DNA of 64,000 nucleotides from Lucinisca nassula (GCA_963580285.1 OY757012.1:172257994-172321993), one strand, 5' to 3'; positions 23,440 to 33,400 are shown, numbered from the stretch's first letter. The notes: a model not told the origin generated them from the sequence alone. A program made the numbers and translations.

Positions 23440-24720
23440 GTAGTCACATTGTGACCTTTGGAAAAAATCTTTTAACTCATCCAAGACACCGATGGCATAA
23501 AATATCAATGTGAAATTTGTATTGAACTCAAATGTAAAATTCTAGAACAATGGTGTCGCCAGGTCAAAACTGTCATATTGGTGGCCATTTTTGCTGTAAT
23601 GTTGGAAACTGGAAGTCGCAGAAAGTGGCCATGTTTTCGGCCATCTTGGATATTGGAACGGAACGATTTAAGCAACTCCGAATCTCTATATCACCCTGAT
23701 GCCTTACACTAAGTTTCAGCTCAATCCTGCCTACGAATCAGAAAATGATGTCGTTTTGAAGAATTTAAAGATGCCGAACGGAAATATTTAAGCAGGTATA
23801 AGTTTCAAGGTTGCTATTCGACACTATTCGGGTACAGATGTCGTTTTGAATTTTTAAGGTGTCGCTGAGGCGTCTTTTCTAGATATCATGTTGTCCCAAA
23901 TGTTTCCATTCAAGCTTCGGCAAATATGACTAAAGGGTCTTCAAACTGTTTACCCTCATGGCCATCTTGGGCCTCGGACCGGAACGGTTTTAGCTAATCA
24001 ACATTTGCATGTCCATCAGACCCCCCCCCCACACACACACACTTAGTTTCGGCGTAATATGATTTAAAAGTTATTCAAGATAGACTCCTTGGCGTCAGTC
24101 TTAGATGTTCGAACTGAATGATTCAAGCATTTCTGAATTCCTATGTCACTGACTTGACTCGCGGCTTCGGATGTTTTTTCTCAAACCCTCAAACGGCCGT
24201 CTTGAATATCTTGAACAAACGAATTTGAGCAATTCTGAATCCCTAAAGTCACACCAATTCCTTTGAAAACGCTTCAGCTCAATCCGACATACCAAACGGA
24301 AGCAGATATGGTCCAAGGCACCGTCTTGAATATCTTGAACAACCGACATACCAAATATGGTTTAAAGTTTTTTCAAGATGACTACATTGATGTTCCAACT
24401 GCATGATTTAAGCAATTCTGTGGTGCTTCCACCAAAGTATCAGCTGTCATGGCGCCATATTGGATATCGGAACGATTTTTGCAATTCTAAGATACTGTTC
24501 AATCATACTTATGACGTTTTTTTTTGTTTGGGTGTGTGTGTGTGTGGGGGGGGGGGGGGTAAAAATGTGGTTATCATGGGTGCCATATTCTAAATCCAAA
24601 CGAAATTTTGTATCGATTCTAATGCTCATTGCTGCCATAATGCCTCCCACCAAGTTTCAGCTCAGTCTGACGAACGGTTCTGGAAATATATCAGAGGTTA
24701 AAATATAACGACAGACGATG
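23440..24720. repeat. Degenerate tandem array (~110-170 bp units)
   Basis: Recurring words 'GGAACGATTTAAGCAATTCTGAATC', 'AAGTTTCAGCTCAAT' and 'GGCCATCTTGGATAT' appear about eight times at irregular spacing, with a C-run at 24020-24028 and a TG/G-run at 24532-24558. Non-coding. 23106-23439 next to it holds only an unrecognised 80 aa frame. Confidence 0.65.
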
Positions 24721-24810
24721 GGCGACAAACCACGACATAAGCTGACTGGACCTAAGCTCCAGAAGAGTAATTCATTCTAAAAAACGTGTTAAATAAAGCT
24801 ATATTCTTAC

Positions 24811-26255
24811 CTAGTATATAAATTGTCATCCAGAATAGAACATCAATCGTCACAAGTACCAGAATATTTCTCGATGTCTTCAGATCTTCTGGCCGCATTA
24901 ACCTTTTCATTTTTACTTGTACTCTGTCAAATTTGATGTTCGTGTAGATTTTATAAAATCCAGTTAAACAAACTACCAAAATGAACGAAGAAATGGTTAA
25001 AAGAAAATAACGACTGAGGGAGCCGTCTTTTCTGAGCGGGAATCCATTGCACACCCCAGAAAAGGAAAGATGATCAACACTGATGTAACTAAAACATGAA
25101 ACTAACCATATCGTCAACCAAGCTATCATCGTCAGAAATAATGACAACCTTTTTGTAAAGTATAACGTCCCAGAAGAGTACCTTATCGCCACAAGTCTTC
25201 TTATAGCAATGAGCAATAAGATAAAAGACGTCGTCGACAATGATACCGAAGAAATGATAGATGCAAACTGACACATTTTACTTGACCTCCACACTTCCTC
25301 GCCGAACGCATACTTTCCGCGCAGAGATATGTCTTCACTGGCAATAAGTGCGATGTATATACCCATAAGAAGATCTGATATTGACATATTTAACAAGAAA
25401 AATGCATGATCGTTGTTTAGTTTAAGCATGTCAAACGAGAAATGATGTTTGACAGACATAATATTGTTCAGAAGGGAAAAGAAACCGATCATCCATAAAA
25501 CATATCTAGCTTTTTCGTTTCCTAGGAGATCTACACAACTACTTATAACAGTTATTCTGGGAAAGCAATCCTTTTCAGAGAGATAGTATGGCTTGATACA
25601 ACAAAACTTGAATGAAGTTGTAACCAATTTGCTGACATTTTTAAGGCCTTCGAAAAGCTGATTTGAAAAATCAATTAATTCAGAAGAATCTAAATATACA
25701 TAGCCAGCTATCAAGTTTCCAAAGGCGTTTGCCTCCAACTTCTCTATGATGCTGTGTTGTATTCTCAAATCATATAATTTTACATCAGAAAATGCATATT
25801 CAGACATGCGACCAATGCGTAAGTGAGACAATTCAAAAACATCCAGATAGGATAAACCTGTAAATGTGTTCGTTTCTATTTGCAAAATGTGAATGTTGCC
25901 TTTTAAGTGGAATCGTTTAAGGAGCTTTAAATTCTTGAATATTCCAGTGGTTAATCGCTGAATTTTATTAAAGCTTATATCCAAAGTTTTTAAGTCAACC
26001 ATTCGGTCAAAGAACTTTTCAGGAAACGCAGTAATGTTACAAAATGAAATATTTAAGATTTCAAGTAGACTGGAAGACATCATCTTTGGTTTCATGTGTT
26101 GAAATATAGTCGGGTTTAGGCTGAAATCAATTTGTCTGACATCCAGGTAGAAATCAACACCGCTATTGAATACGTTACGAGGTCTATACACTGCACATGC
26201 CGTATTTTTCGTACCATATATTGACAGACCTAAACAGGTACAGTTTTCAGGACAC
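24811..26255 (-). CDS. LRR-containing rhodopsin-family GPCR, single large exon (partial gene)
   Basis: A 481-codon open frame encodes an LRR N-cap (CPENCTC...C, 26254-26192), about six leucine-rich repeats ('LKTLDISFNKIQRL' style), then six predicted transmembrane segments: TM1 'YVLWMIGFFSLL', TM2 'FFLLNMSISDLLMGIY', TM3 'IISSVSLSTTSFILLLI', TM4 'LTMIAWLTIWLVSCF', TM5 'YFLLTISSFILVVCL', TM6 'ILVLVTIDVLFWMTIYIL'. This is the LGR / GRL101-like receptor architecture, a plasma-membrane G-protein-coupled receptor. Its ligand is unknown. A splice acceptor (TTTCATTTCAG before 26255) and a donor (AG|GTAAGA, 24811/24810) bound the exon, so the stop at 24752 lies in the intron. TM7 with NPxxY must be in a downstream exon that I did not find. 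Unusual: the DRY-equivalent after TM3 reads IRRLVAIRY, and the TM6 proline after FWM is threonine. The nearest upstream sequence is repeat-derived. It may be a divergent paralogue of an expanded family. Confidence 0.85.
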
Positions 26256-26439
26256 CTGAAATGAAATAAATTAGCTTTATTTATTGATTAAAAATAATTA
26301 TTCTGCTTAGCTGTCCGTTAGAAACAGCACATCCGCAGGTTCTGACGAGTATCCAAACCTTACCGAAGCGTTTATTCAGTCAACACCGCTATCACCTTTG
26401 ATGGTGCCCGCCCAAAGACGTTTCCGTAAGTCCGATAGT

Positions 26440-26700
26440 GACTAGTGCATTGTTTCTGGTCAGGCCTATGGAGTCCAACAGTGTTTTTTGTTCAGCATTA
26501 CATTGTTTGATCTCTAAACTCAATTGAAGTTTAGCTTCTTGGAGATACTGAACTTCACGCGGTCTGAACAAAATATCTGTGTAAACCGCGGAAGAAACTT
26601 CGGCAAGGATAATGGCATCCCTTACCCCAGCAAAATTGTATACTGACCCTCCAAGGCGTTGCCTCTATCGTGCTTTGTTGTAGTACATATTCGACTTCGC
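26440..26700 (+). repeat. Diverged PLE pseudo-LTR
   Basis: Matches the intact pseudo-LTR at low identity: 'TCAGGCCTATGGAGTCCAAC', 'TTCAGCATT', 'GCGGTCTGAACAAAATATC' and 'CCCTCCAAGGCG'. It lies immediately upstream of the intact element in the same orientation. Confidence 0.6.
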
Positions 26701-26716
26701 GAAAAAATACAGGTTT

Positions 26717-27379
26717 ATGGTAGTTAACCCAATCACGGTTGGCAACTTTGCTTCCCTCTTTAATTGCACGCCGGTGGGTCAGGCCTCAGATTCTATGACG
26801 GCTCCAACGTAAAGGCTTATTGAAAATTAAAGAGATAATGTTGGTTGGTGCCTGATGCTCTGTCTCTGGTCGGGCTCATCGGAGTCTAACTGTTGGTTTT
26901 CTTTTGCTCCAGCATTTCAGTGGTTTCTTGCTGTCGAGTCCTCACCGTTGTCTCACCTCTGTGGTTCTTTGATTTCTGTGTTCACGGAGATGTTGCACTG
27001 ATGAGTTAGGAGGCCTTCATGCGGACTGAACAAATTATTTGTCTAAATCGCGACGGAAGTAAGGGTGAGGATTGTGGCCACGTAAAATCGATTTAAGCCC
27101 CCAAGTGGAAATCTTCCACTGACCGTTCCAAGGCGGCTCTTCTGTGGCGATTTATTTATGTTGTTGTTTGTTACTTACTGTGTGTATCACTTGTGTCTTT
27201 TAATTTTGGATGGCCATATGGCCATTTTGTGGGAAAGTAACTGTCCATATGGCCTTCTTTTGTTTAGGTTTCCATTATGGTCTGGTCGCTTAATGTTTGT
27301 ATTTCTTTCCCTTTGGTGTCTTTCATGGATGGAGTAAGTTAATTGTATCAATTCCTGATCTTTGTTTTACTTCTACTTT
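26717..27379 (+). repeat. Left pseudo-LTR of the Naiad element
   Basis: Direct repeat of 31160-31821. It starts inside the C-terminal coding sequence ('ATGGTAGTTAACCCAATC') and ends 'TTTTACTTCTACTTT'. It contains the hammerhead-like fold at 26991-27055. Pseudo-LTRs of PLEs arise from tandem copies and may hold the promoter, though no promoter motif is clear here. Confidence 0.93.
26991..27055 (+). ncRNA. Hammerhead-ribozyme-like fold in left pseudo-LTR
   Basis: Same sequence as 31434-31498: CTGATGA (26998-27004), short stem II, TGAA in place of GAAA, CAAA/TTTG stem III, then TC and a stem I strand GCGAC pairing with GTTGC. The altered core predicts little or no cleavage. Confidence 0.4.
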
Positions 27380-27738
27380 GCATATCAGGGCTGTTTTGTT
27401 TGTGCCGTGTGGCGGCTGTAAAAGGTCTCCCCGTACATGCATTTAATGCTCTTATTTTTCCAATCCTCGGGGATTGCCTATGCAATTGCTTTTCACTGTT
27501 CCATCAATTGACATCCTTTAGATACCTGTTGAAGGTCATTATTAAACCGATGTTCGTTCCTCGTTGTATAACAACTGCTTGTTTGACATCCCTGTACTTT
27601 AAGTAGACTAGGATGTTTTGTGGGCTTTTGTTGTACCTTCCTTCTATTCGAAGGAATCTTCTTCAGTAATTTTATTTATTTAATAACCAGTATGAACATC
27701 GCTTTAGTTTTGACGGTATCACAACCTTACTATCCAAA
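27380..27738 (+). other. Leader between left pseudo-LTR and ORF
   Basis: No TATA box or splice signal is convincing. The ORF frame is open from 27670, after TAA at 27667-27669. The first in-frame ATG is at 27739. Confidence 0.5.
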
Positions 27739-28656
27739 ATGAGTATTACAAATACATTTAAAATATCAATATCACCCCTTAGGTTACACTCTGCTTCTTC
27801 TGTACGGATTCCCCATTCTATTAAGAACTTTAATACTATGTTGCCTTCGGTATTGGTTAGACCCTTAAATTTGTCTTCTGTAACTTCAGTTAATCTCAAA
27901 GGAGCAGGCAATACCAATGTTTTTGGGAGTAGTCTTCGTATAAGACTATCTCCTCTCAAATCACCCATCCTTCGAAAATATACTAATCCGTGGAAAAGAA
28001 GTGGAATGTATCCTAGTATTTCTAAGTGCAATGCCAAGAGGTGCAGATGTTGTTCGCATTTAAGCACTGCGTCTACCGTTACTTCATCTGTAAACGGTAG
28101 ACGCTTCTCTGTAGTTAACATGTCTGATTTGACATGACAGTCTACAGATTTAATTTATCTAATTACTTGACGTGCTGCAAACTGTAATATGCAGTACGTC
28201 GGTCAAACTAACCGCATGCTTAAAACTAGATTGAACGAGCATTATCGTAGAATGAGTAAGCCTAAGAAAACTGACACTTTCTTGTACCGTCACTTTCGAC
28301 GTACAGGTCATTCTGTAAATAACATTATTATACAACCAGTGGAAAAACTTTATTACGATGCAAATTCTACATCTAGATTCAAAATAATCAAAAGACATGA
28401 AGCTGAACTGAAATGGATTAAATTTTTACAGACCCCTTTTCCACTGGGATTTAATGACAACATTTATCATGAGGGTAATATTTCCAGAATGCCGGACTTT
28501 GATATTTTCTCACTCCTGGAATGTCGAAAACGCAGAACTAGATCTCACGGCACCAGGAAAAATGGTAACTTTAAACGTAAATCACATGCGTTTAAACGAA
28601 ACAATACTAGACTGAAGTGACTGTCAATTATATTATTAAATCATGGACGCCACTCT
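27739..28656 (+). CDS. Naiad GIY-YIG endonuclease region with three in-frame TGA codons
   Basis: N-terminal part of the Naiad polyprotein. A basic lead (27739-27990) is followed by a cysteine/histidine cluster (CNAKRCRCCSHL, about 28024-28060), the GIY-like strand 'DLIYLIT' (28147-28167), YIG-like 'MQYVGQT' (28189-28209), 'LKTRLNEH' with the catalytic Arg (about 28219) and 'RHEAELKWIKFLQTPFP' carrying the late Glu. This nuclease would nick target DNA to prime reverse transcription. The frame is interrupted by TGA at 28135-28137, 28168-28170 and 28618-28620 and by no TAA or TAG. The first two flank the GIY strand exactly where related PLE endonucleases have cysteines, consistent with selenocysteine recoding. 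The alternative, pseudogene decay, would not favour TGA at cysteine sites. Confidence 0.85.
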
Positions 28657-30207
28657 ATGCTTTCATTTTTAAGTTCATTACCCGTTTCTGTTTTACGTCT
28701 TCTGGACACCGAGGCGAATAAATTCTACGATAGTTCTCATCAGTTATATGATGCGGCTCTCTTAACTAGAGGCTATACTCAGCATACTCTCCGTCCTTAC
28801 ATTGATTCTGAAATTAATCATAAACGTCATTTCTTCAAAATATCCTTCATTAATAAGGGTATGGATTTTATAGATTTGCCCAGTATCTTCCGTGAGAGAT
28901 CGGTGCTTTCTTCCATTCCTGCTTATTTTCAAAATACTGAAACACCTATAATTTGCTATAAATATAACAAACCTGTTAGATCTATCATTTTTAATTTCAA
29001 TAAACTTGTTTCAGATCTTGATATTGATACTAATACTCCTTATTCATGTGATTGTAAAAACTCAAAGTATTGCTATCCTGCTGCTGGTCATGTAATTACT
29101 GGCAATTTGAAAATTATTCCTGATTCTAGGATAAGGAATATAATTTCTAAAGGACCGAAATATCGGTTTCCTTCTAAAATTGATTTCAGTAAATGTAGAG
29201 ATGAAATCGCTGCTTCCTTGAATGAATTCGGTAATCGATGGTGTAAGCGAGAGTGTGTTGAGTATAAAGCCCTAAAGGACTGGAAACTTAGCATTTTAAG
29301 ACTAGTGAATAAACGCATTTCTTTCTATTCTCAAAATACTAACTTATTACCTCCTAAGCCCAAGACGTATTTACGTCATCTTAAACTAGGTATTCAAGAA
29401 TTTCATAAGAAGTTTGTTTTGGCCCCAGCAGACAAGGCCGCTAACAACGTCGTCGTTGTGTGACGGCTCCACTATGTTAACACGCTTAAGCAGGAGCTTG
29501 GTGGTACTAAGGCCTATGAACTTCAGCCTTTGGCTGAAGAGAGAGCTATAGTAGATAAACATGTTTGTCTTTCAGCCACCAAGTTTGCTGTGTGTGTTAA
29601 CGAAGGCCAAGACAAGCTTCCTACGCTATACTGGTTACCAAAACTTCATAAAAAACCTTACAAAGCACGGTTTATTGCAAATTCTAGTTCTTGCACTACC
29701 ACTGAACTTTCTAAATTATTAACTTCCTGTCTTACTGCTATTAAAACGCATGTAATTAAATATTGTGATAAAGACTTTGAAAGATCAGGAAGAAATTTGT
29801 TTTGGTCTATAAAAAATTCGAATGAGGTTTTAAATAAATTGAAATCTAGACAGTTTCGTGCTTCTAGTCTGTCTACCTACGATTTTTCCACTCTTTACAC
29901 TACACTTCCTCATAATCTTATAAAAGAAAAGCTTAATGATTTAATTGAATGGGCTTTTCACAGAGAAGATTCTCTCTATCTTGCATGTAATGTCAGAAAT
30001 GCATTTTTCACTTCTAAAGAGCATAAGAATTATACACTTTGGTCATGTCAGAAAGTGTGTGATGCCCTCACCTTTCTACTTGACAATATTTATATTAGAT
30101 TCGGTACTAAGTTATTTAGACAAATTGTGGGTATTCCGATGGGTACTAATTGCGCACCTCTTGTGGCTGATCTGTTCTTGTATTGTTATGAAAGAGACTT
30201 CATTTTC
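28657..30207 (+). CDS. Naiad CxC linker and reverse transcriptase, N-terminal to palm B
   Basis: In frame with the endonuclease. The linker carries 'CDCKNSKYCYPAAGH' (about 29050-29094), the CxC motif that marks Naiads, then 'CRDEIAASLNEFGNRWCKREC'-like RT N-terminal sequence. The phrase 'ADKAANNVVVV' ends at an in-frame TGA (29461-29463), where relatives have cysteine. RT motifs follow: fingers 'LPKLHKKPYKARFIANS' (about 29636-29686), palm A 'YDFSTLYTTLPH' (about 29878-29913) and palm B 'GIPMGTNCAPLVADLFLY' (about 30130-30183). The coding sequence is broken at 30208 by a MITE, and the frame runs into the MITE and stops at TGA 30283-30285. Related to telomerase-like PLE RTs (family knowledge). 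Confidence 0.9.
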
Positions 30208-30484
30208 ATTACGATAACTCACCCGTACGACATAGTGCATTTTTCACATCTCCAAAATGGCTACTTTTCTGAAGAAGATCCTTGATATTTTTCTTATATA
30301 TGCTCATAACATAGGTTGAGTGTGCTCGTTAGAACCGCCTCATTGAGGCGGTTCTAACGAGTACCCACAACCTATGTCTTGGAGCAGAAATAAGATAAAT
30401 AATGGATACCCCCGTAAACCCCAGTTGTCTCTATATAAAGTGGGGTTTAGGGGGGTCTTCATTTCACGGACCCGTTCACGTGAT
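30208..30484 (+). mobile_element. Hairpin-core MITE (subfamily B) inside the RT
   Basis: Ends 'ATTACGATAACTCACCCGT' and 'ACGGACCCGTTCACGTGAT' (imperfect inverted). The hairpin arms at about 30307-30401 centre on 'GCCTCATTGAGGC'. Reading across the insertion restores the sequence seen in other copies ('GACTTCAT|GTTGTCG'), with AT present on both sides. The same subfamily lies in reverse at 44764-45040. Non-coding. Confidence 0.9.
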
Positions 30485-31255
30485 GTTGTCGCTTTCCATT
30501 GATAACCAATCTGAAATTATTGAAGCTTTTAGCTCTACTGCTAGATATTTAGATGATTTATTAAATATTGATAATACCTATTTTGATGGTTTGATCAGTC
30601 AGATTTACCCCCTAGAACTTCAGTTAAATAAAGCAAATTCTTCTGATACCGAGGCCCCGTTTTTGGATTTACATCTATCTATTGTAGATGGATTTGTTTC
30701 GTGCAAAATTTATGATAAACGCGATGACTTTGATTTTGAGATTGTAAATTTTCCTTTTTTGGATGGTGATGTTCCTCGTGCGCCATCCTATGGCGTTTAT
30801 ATTTCGCAATTAATTCGATTTGCTAGAGTGTGTAGTCATGTAACTGACTTCAACACTCGTAATAAATTATTAACGGCTAAACTTCTTAATCAGGGTTATC
30901 GGTACCATAAACTACGCAAAGCCTTTTCAAAATTTTATAGACGCCATTCTGATTTAATTTCAAAATTCAATATTGGACTTAAATCTCTTCTGCAACAAGG
31001 TCTATCGGAACCCGAATTTTATGGTGACTTAGTATATAAATTCAGAAAAATATATAACCGCAATGAGTGACCAATGACTTCAGCACCCAATTTCGTAAAA
31101 TCATTCTTCGATATAAAAAGATTGGGTACAACATGGATATTATACGACAGACTGCATGCATGGTAGTTAACCCAATCACGGTTGGCAACTTTGCTTCCCT
31201 CTTTAATTGCACGCCGGTGGGTCAGGCCTCAGATTCTATGACGGCTCCAACGTAA
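30485..31255 (+). pseudogene. Naiad RT palm C, thumb and C-terminus (after MITE; one frameshift)
   Basis: Resumes with the palm C motif 'RYLDDLLNI' (about 30542-30568) carrying the catalytic YxDD aspartates, then thumb-like 'GYRYHKLRKAFSKFYRRH' and 'EFYGDLVYKFRKIYNRN'. At about 31064 an 11 bp insertion, absent from copies at 34500 and 37970, adds TGA at 31068-31070 and shifts the frame. The true C-terminus is read in the second frame, 31067-31255, ending 'GQASDSMTAPT' and TAA. The last ~95 bases of coding sequence lie in the right pseudo-LTR. Confidence 0.9.
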
Positions 31256-31821
31256 AGGCTTATTGAAAATTAAAGAGATAATGTTGGTTGGTGCCTGATG
31301 CTCTGTCTCTGGTCGGGCTCATCGGAGTCTAACTGTTGGTTTTCTTTTGCTCCAGCATTTCAGTGGTTTCTTGCTGTCGAGTCCTCACCGTTGTCTCACC
31401 TCTGTGGTTCTTTGATTTCTGTGTTCACGGAGATGTTGCACTGATGAGTTAGGAGGCCTTCATGCGGACTGAACAAATTATTTGTCTAAATCGCGACGGA
31501 AGTAAGGGCGAGGATTGTGGCCACGTAAAATCGATTAAAGCCCCCCAGTGGAAATCTTCCACTGACCGTTCAAGGCGGCTCTTCTGTGGCGATTTATTTA
31601 TGTTGTTGTTTGTTACTTACTGTGTGTATCACTTGTGTCTTTTAATTTTGGATGGCCATATGGCCATTTTGTGGGAAAGTAACTGTCCATATGGCCTTCT
31701 TTTGTTTAGGTTTCCATTATGGTCTTGTCGCTTAACGTTTGTATTTCTTTCCCTTTGGTGTCTTTTATGGATGGAGAAAGTTAATTGTATCAATTCCTGA
31801 TCTTTGTTTTACTTCTACTTT
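31160..31821 (+). repeat. Right pseudo-LTR of the Naiad element
   Basis: About 99% identical to 26717-27379 by eye (differences include T/C at 31504 and several near 31720-31785). Contains the ORF stop, 3' UTR and the hammerhead-like fold at 31434-31498. A SECIS element would be expected in this 3' UTR if the TGAs encode selenocysteine, but I could not identify one by eye. Confidence 0.93.
31434..31498 (+). ncRNA. Hammerhead-ribozyme-like fold in right pseudo-LTR
   Basis: CTGATGA at 31441-31447, stem II GTT/GAC (31448-31450 with 31467-31469), TGAA (31470-31473) where GAAA is required, stem III CAAA/TTTG (31474-31477 with 31481-31484), the A-T pair that closes stem III, then C (31486) as the cleavage-site base. 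Stem I pairs A31440-T31487 and, after a 5-base bulge, TGTTGC with GCGACG. The topology fits a type I hammerhead. The G12 and A13 equivalents are changed, so activity is doubtful. Alternative: an unrelated conserved UTR stem. Confidence 0.4.
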
Positions 31822-31901
31822 ATATATTGTTTTTATTTGGTAGCCGTTTTACCGTTTTGTTGAAAACAATGTTGTCATTATTGTCCTCTACCCTTAATGT
31901 T

Positions 31902-31902
31902 T

Positions 31903-31935
<33 letters not shown>

Positions 31936-32390
31936 CGACCTTATTTAAAGACGGTAATACATTTAGTGAACTAGTACTAATTGTGACCCTCCTTTGCCCT
32001 AGGTAGAAACAAGTGCTACGCAGTGTGAATAAAGTAGAAGTAAAACAAAGATCAGGAATCGATACAATTAACTTACTCCACCCATCAAAGACACCAAAGG
32101 GAAAGAAACACAAACATTAAGCGACCAGACCATAATGGAAACCTAAATAAAGGAAGGCCATAAGGACAGTTACTTTCCCACAAAATGGCCATATGGCCAT
32201 CCAAAATAAAAAGCCACACGCGATACACACAGTAAGTAACAAACAACAACATAAATAAACCGCAACAGAAGAAGTATCTTGCTTAAGGAAACAACACTTG
32301 ATGTTAGTGGGGATCGCATCCGGTACATCACGATCAGAGTCTTATGCTTTAAGCGCTCAACGGCGCCGTTGGTTTATGCTTGTGCTTCTA
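31902..32390 (-). mobile_element. tRNA-SINE split by a PLE tail
   Basis: The ATA tail (31902-31934) and SINE 3' body ('TCGACCTTATTTAAAG' to 'GTGTGAATAAAGTA') end at about 32034. The SINE resumes at about 32281 ('CTTGCTTAAGGAAACAAC') with box B-like 'GGGATCGCATCCGG' and ends near 32390. Between them, 32035-32280 is a PLE 3' tail (minus). Confidence 0.8.
32035..32280 (-). repeat. PLE 3' tail nested in a SINE
   Basis: Contains 'AGATCAGGAATCGATACAA', 'TCAAAGACACCAAAGGG', 'ATGGCCATATGGCCATCC' and 'AAATAAACCGCAACAGAAG'. Confidence 0.85.
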
Positions 32391-32449
32391 TCCCATTCGT
32401 CTCTGGGATGGAAGTGTAAAGTAATTATATCGATCACTGACTTAATGTC

Positions 32450-32570
32450 GTTTTGTTTGGATTGAGGTTTTAACTCCCCATCAACATTTAAGTTCATTTT
32501 GGCGACTTTGCATATACTTTTGATGGGACGTCTACCCGAAATTGAGATGAATTGACATCTCAATCAAAAA
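32450..32570 (-). repeat. SINE-A 3' fragment
   Basis: 'TTTGGATTGAGGTTTTAAC' to 'GATGAATTGACATCTCAAT'. Confidence 0.75.
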
Positions 32571-33224
32571 GCTAAACGAACAGGAACTGATACAATCAGA
32601 TCTAAAATTCTTCCCACAACATTACTAGGTAAGGAAGTAGAAACATGGAGTGATGACAGTAAAGAAAACGGATCACAGGTAAACAGAGTCAGAAGCTCTT
32701 TCCCAAACAGGTTGTGACTCAGAATATCCAAATCTAACTAAAGAGGAGCAATATACATAATGGGGGAAAGAATCGAAATCACCAACATAACAAACATTGA
32801 ACTTGGAGAACAAACATAACTAAAATTAGCAATCACAACGGGGGAAGAATCAGAATCATCAACGTTACAACATTTATAAATATGGAAAGAGTCAGAACCA
32901 TCAACACAAAATATGAAAGAATCAAAGCAAAAGCACCGACTTGGAACGGTAAGCAAAAATGCTAGTGGGTTGAAGTTAACTTTCCGGGAGCCCAACCCTC
33001 AATTTCACTGTGGTTCAGTCAAGTATTTGTTTGGTCCACCTGACGGTTTTCTAACACATCAGTGAATCAACTAGGTAGACAAAGAAATCACGATTAGGGA
33101 CAAGTTGACACAAGGATGAAGACTCGACAGTAAAACACGCTGAGCCATCTGGTGCTTAAAACAACGCAACAAGAACACTGGTGCAAACGAAAACCAAGAG
33201 TAGAACCCCGTTGGACCAAGTAAC
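32571..33224. other. Unassigned; AT-rich with repeated 'CAACATAACAAACAT'-like words
   Basis: Short imperfect internal repeats around 'GGGGGAAAGAATCGAAATCA' and 'GGGGGAAGAATCAGAATCAT' (32762 and 32841). No gene seen. Confidence 0.35.
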
Positions 33225-33400
33225 AGACATATACGGTTTATATGCAGGGACGGTCCGAATCGCACTACTTTGCCTGGGCACCCTTAAACCTCCTAGGCGG
33301 TTTGCCAGTACATGTGCGATCGGTTCCAGTTCTGTGTGGAACCAACATGCAGCCAATTCTATTTCTCCAAGCCCCGATTGGTGCAGACCAGTTTTTTATA
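33225..33400 (-). repeat. SINE-A 5' part, diverged
   Basis: 'GGTTTATATGCAGGGACGG' to 'TTTCTCCAAGCCCCGATTG', aligned with the 5' half of SINE-A. Confidence 0.7.

Larger units (their letters stand above)
26717..31821 (+). mobile_element. Naiad-type Penelope-like retroelement, near full length
   Basis: A 5.1 kb element: 663 bp left pseudo-LTR, ~360 bp leader, ORF with N-terminal GIY-YIG endonuclease, CxC linker and RT, and 662 bp right pseudo-LTR that includes the ORF C-terminus. The domain order is permuted compared with canonical Penelope (EN at the C-terminus), which defines Naiad/Chlamys PLEs (established knowledge). About eight differences separate the two pseudo-LTRs, implying a young insertion. 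It is now interrupted by a MITE (30208-30484) and an 11 bp insertion at about 31065-31075. Four in-frame TGA codons are candidate selenocysteine codons. Replication would be by target-primed reverse transcription. Confidence 0.92.

Noticed and set aside
27739..28137. Independent small gene upstream of the RT
   Set aside because: It is in frame with the endonuclease and RT and separated only by TGA codons, so it is the N-terminus of the PLE protein.
30283..30285. A fifth selenocysteine TGA
   Set aside because: This TGA lies inside the inserted MITE and is not part of the original PLE frame.
31256..31600. A SECIS element in the Naiad 3' UTR
   Set aside because: ATGA motifs at 31239 and 31444 were tried, but I found no convincing helix with an AA loop and opposing GA. 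It is left as a test, not a feature.
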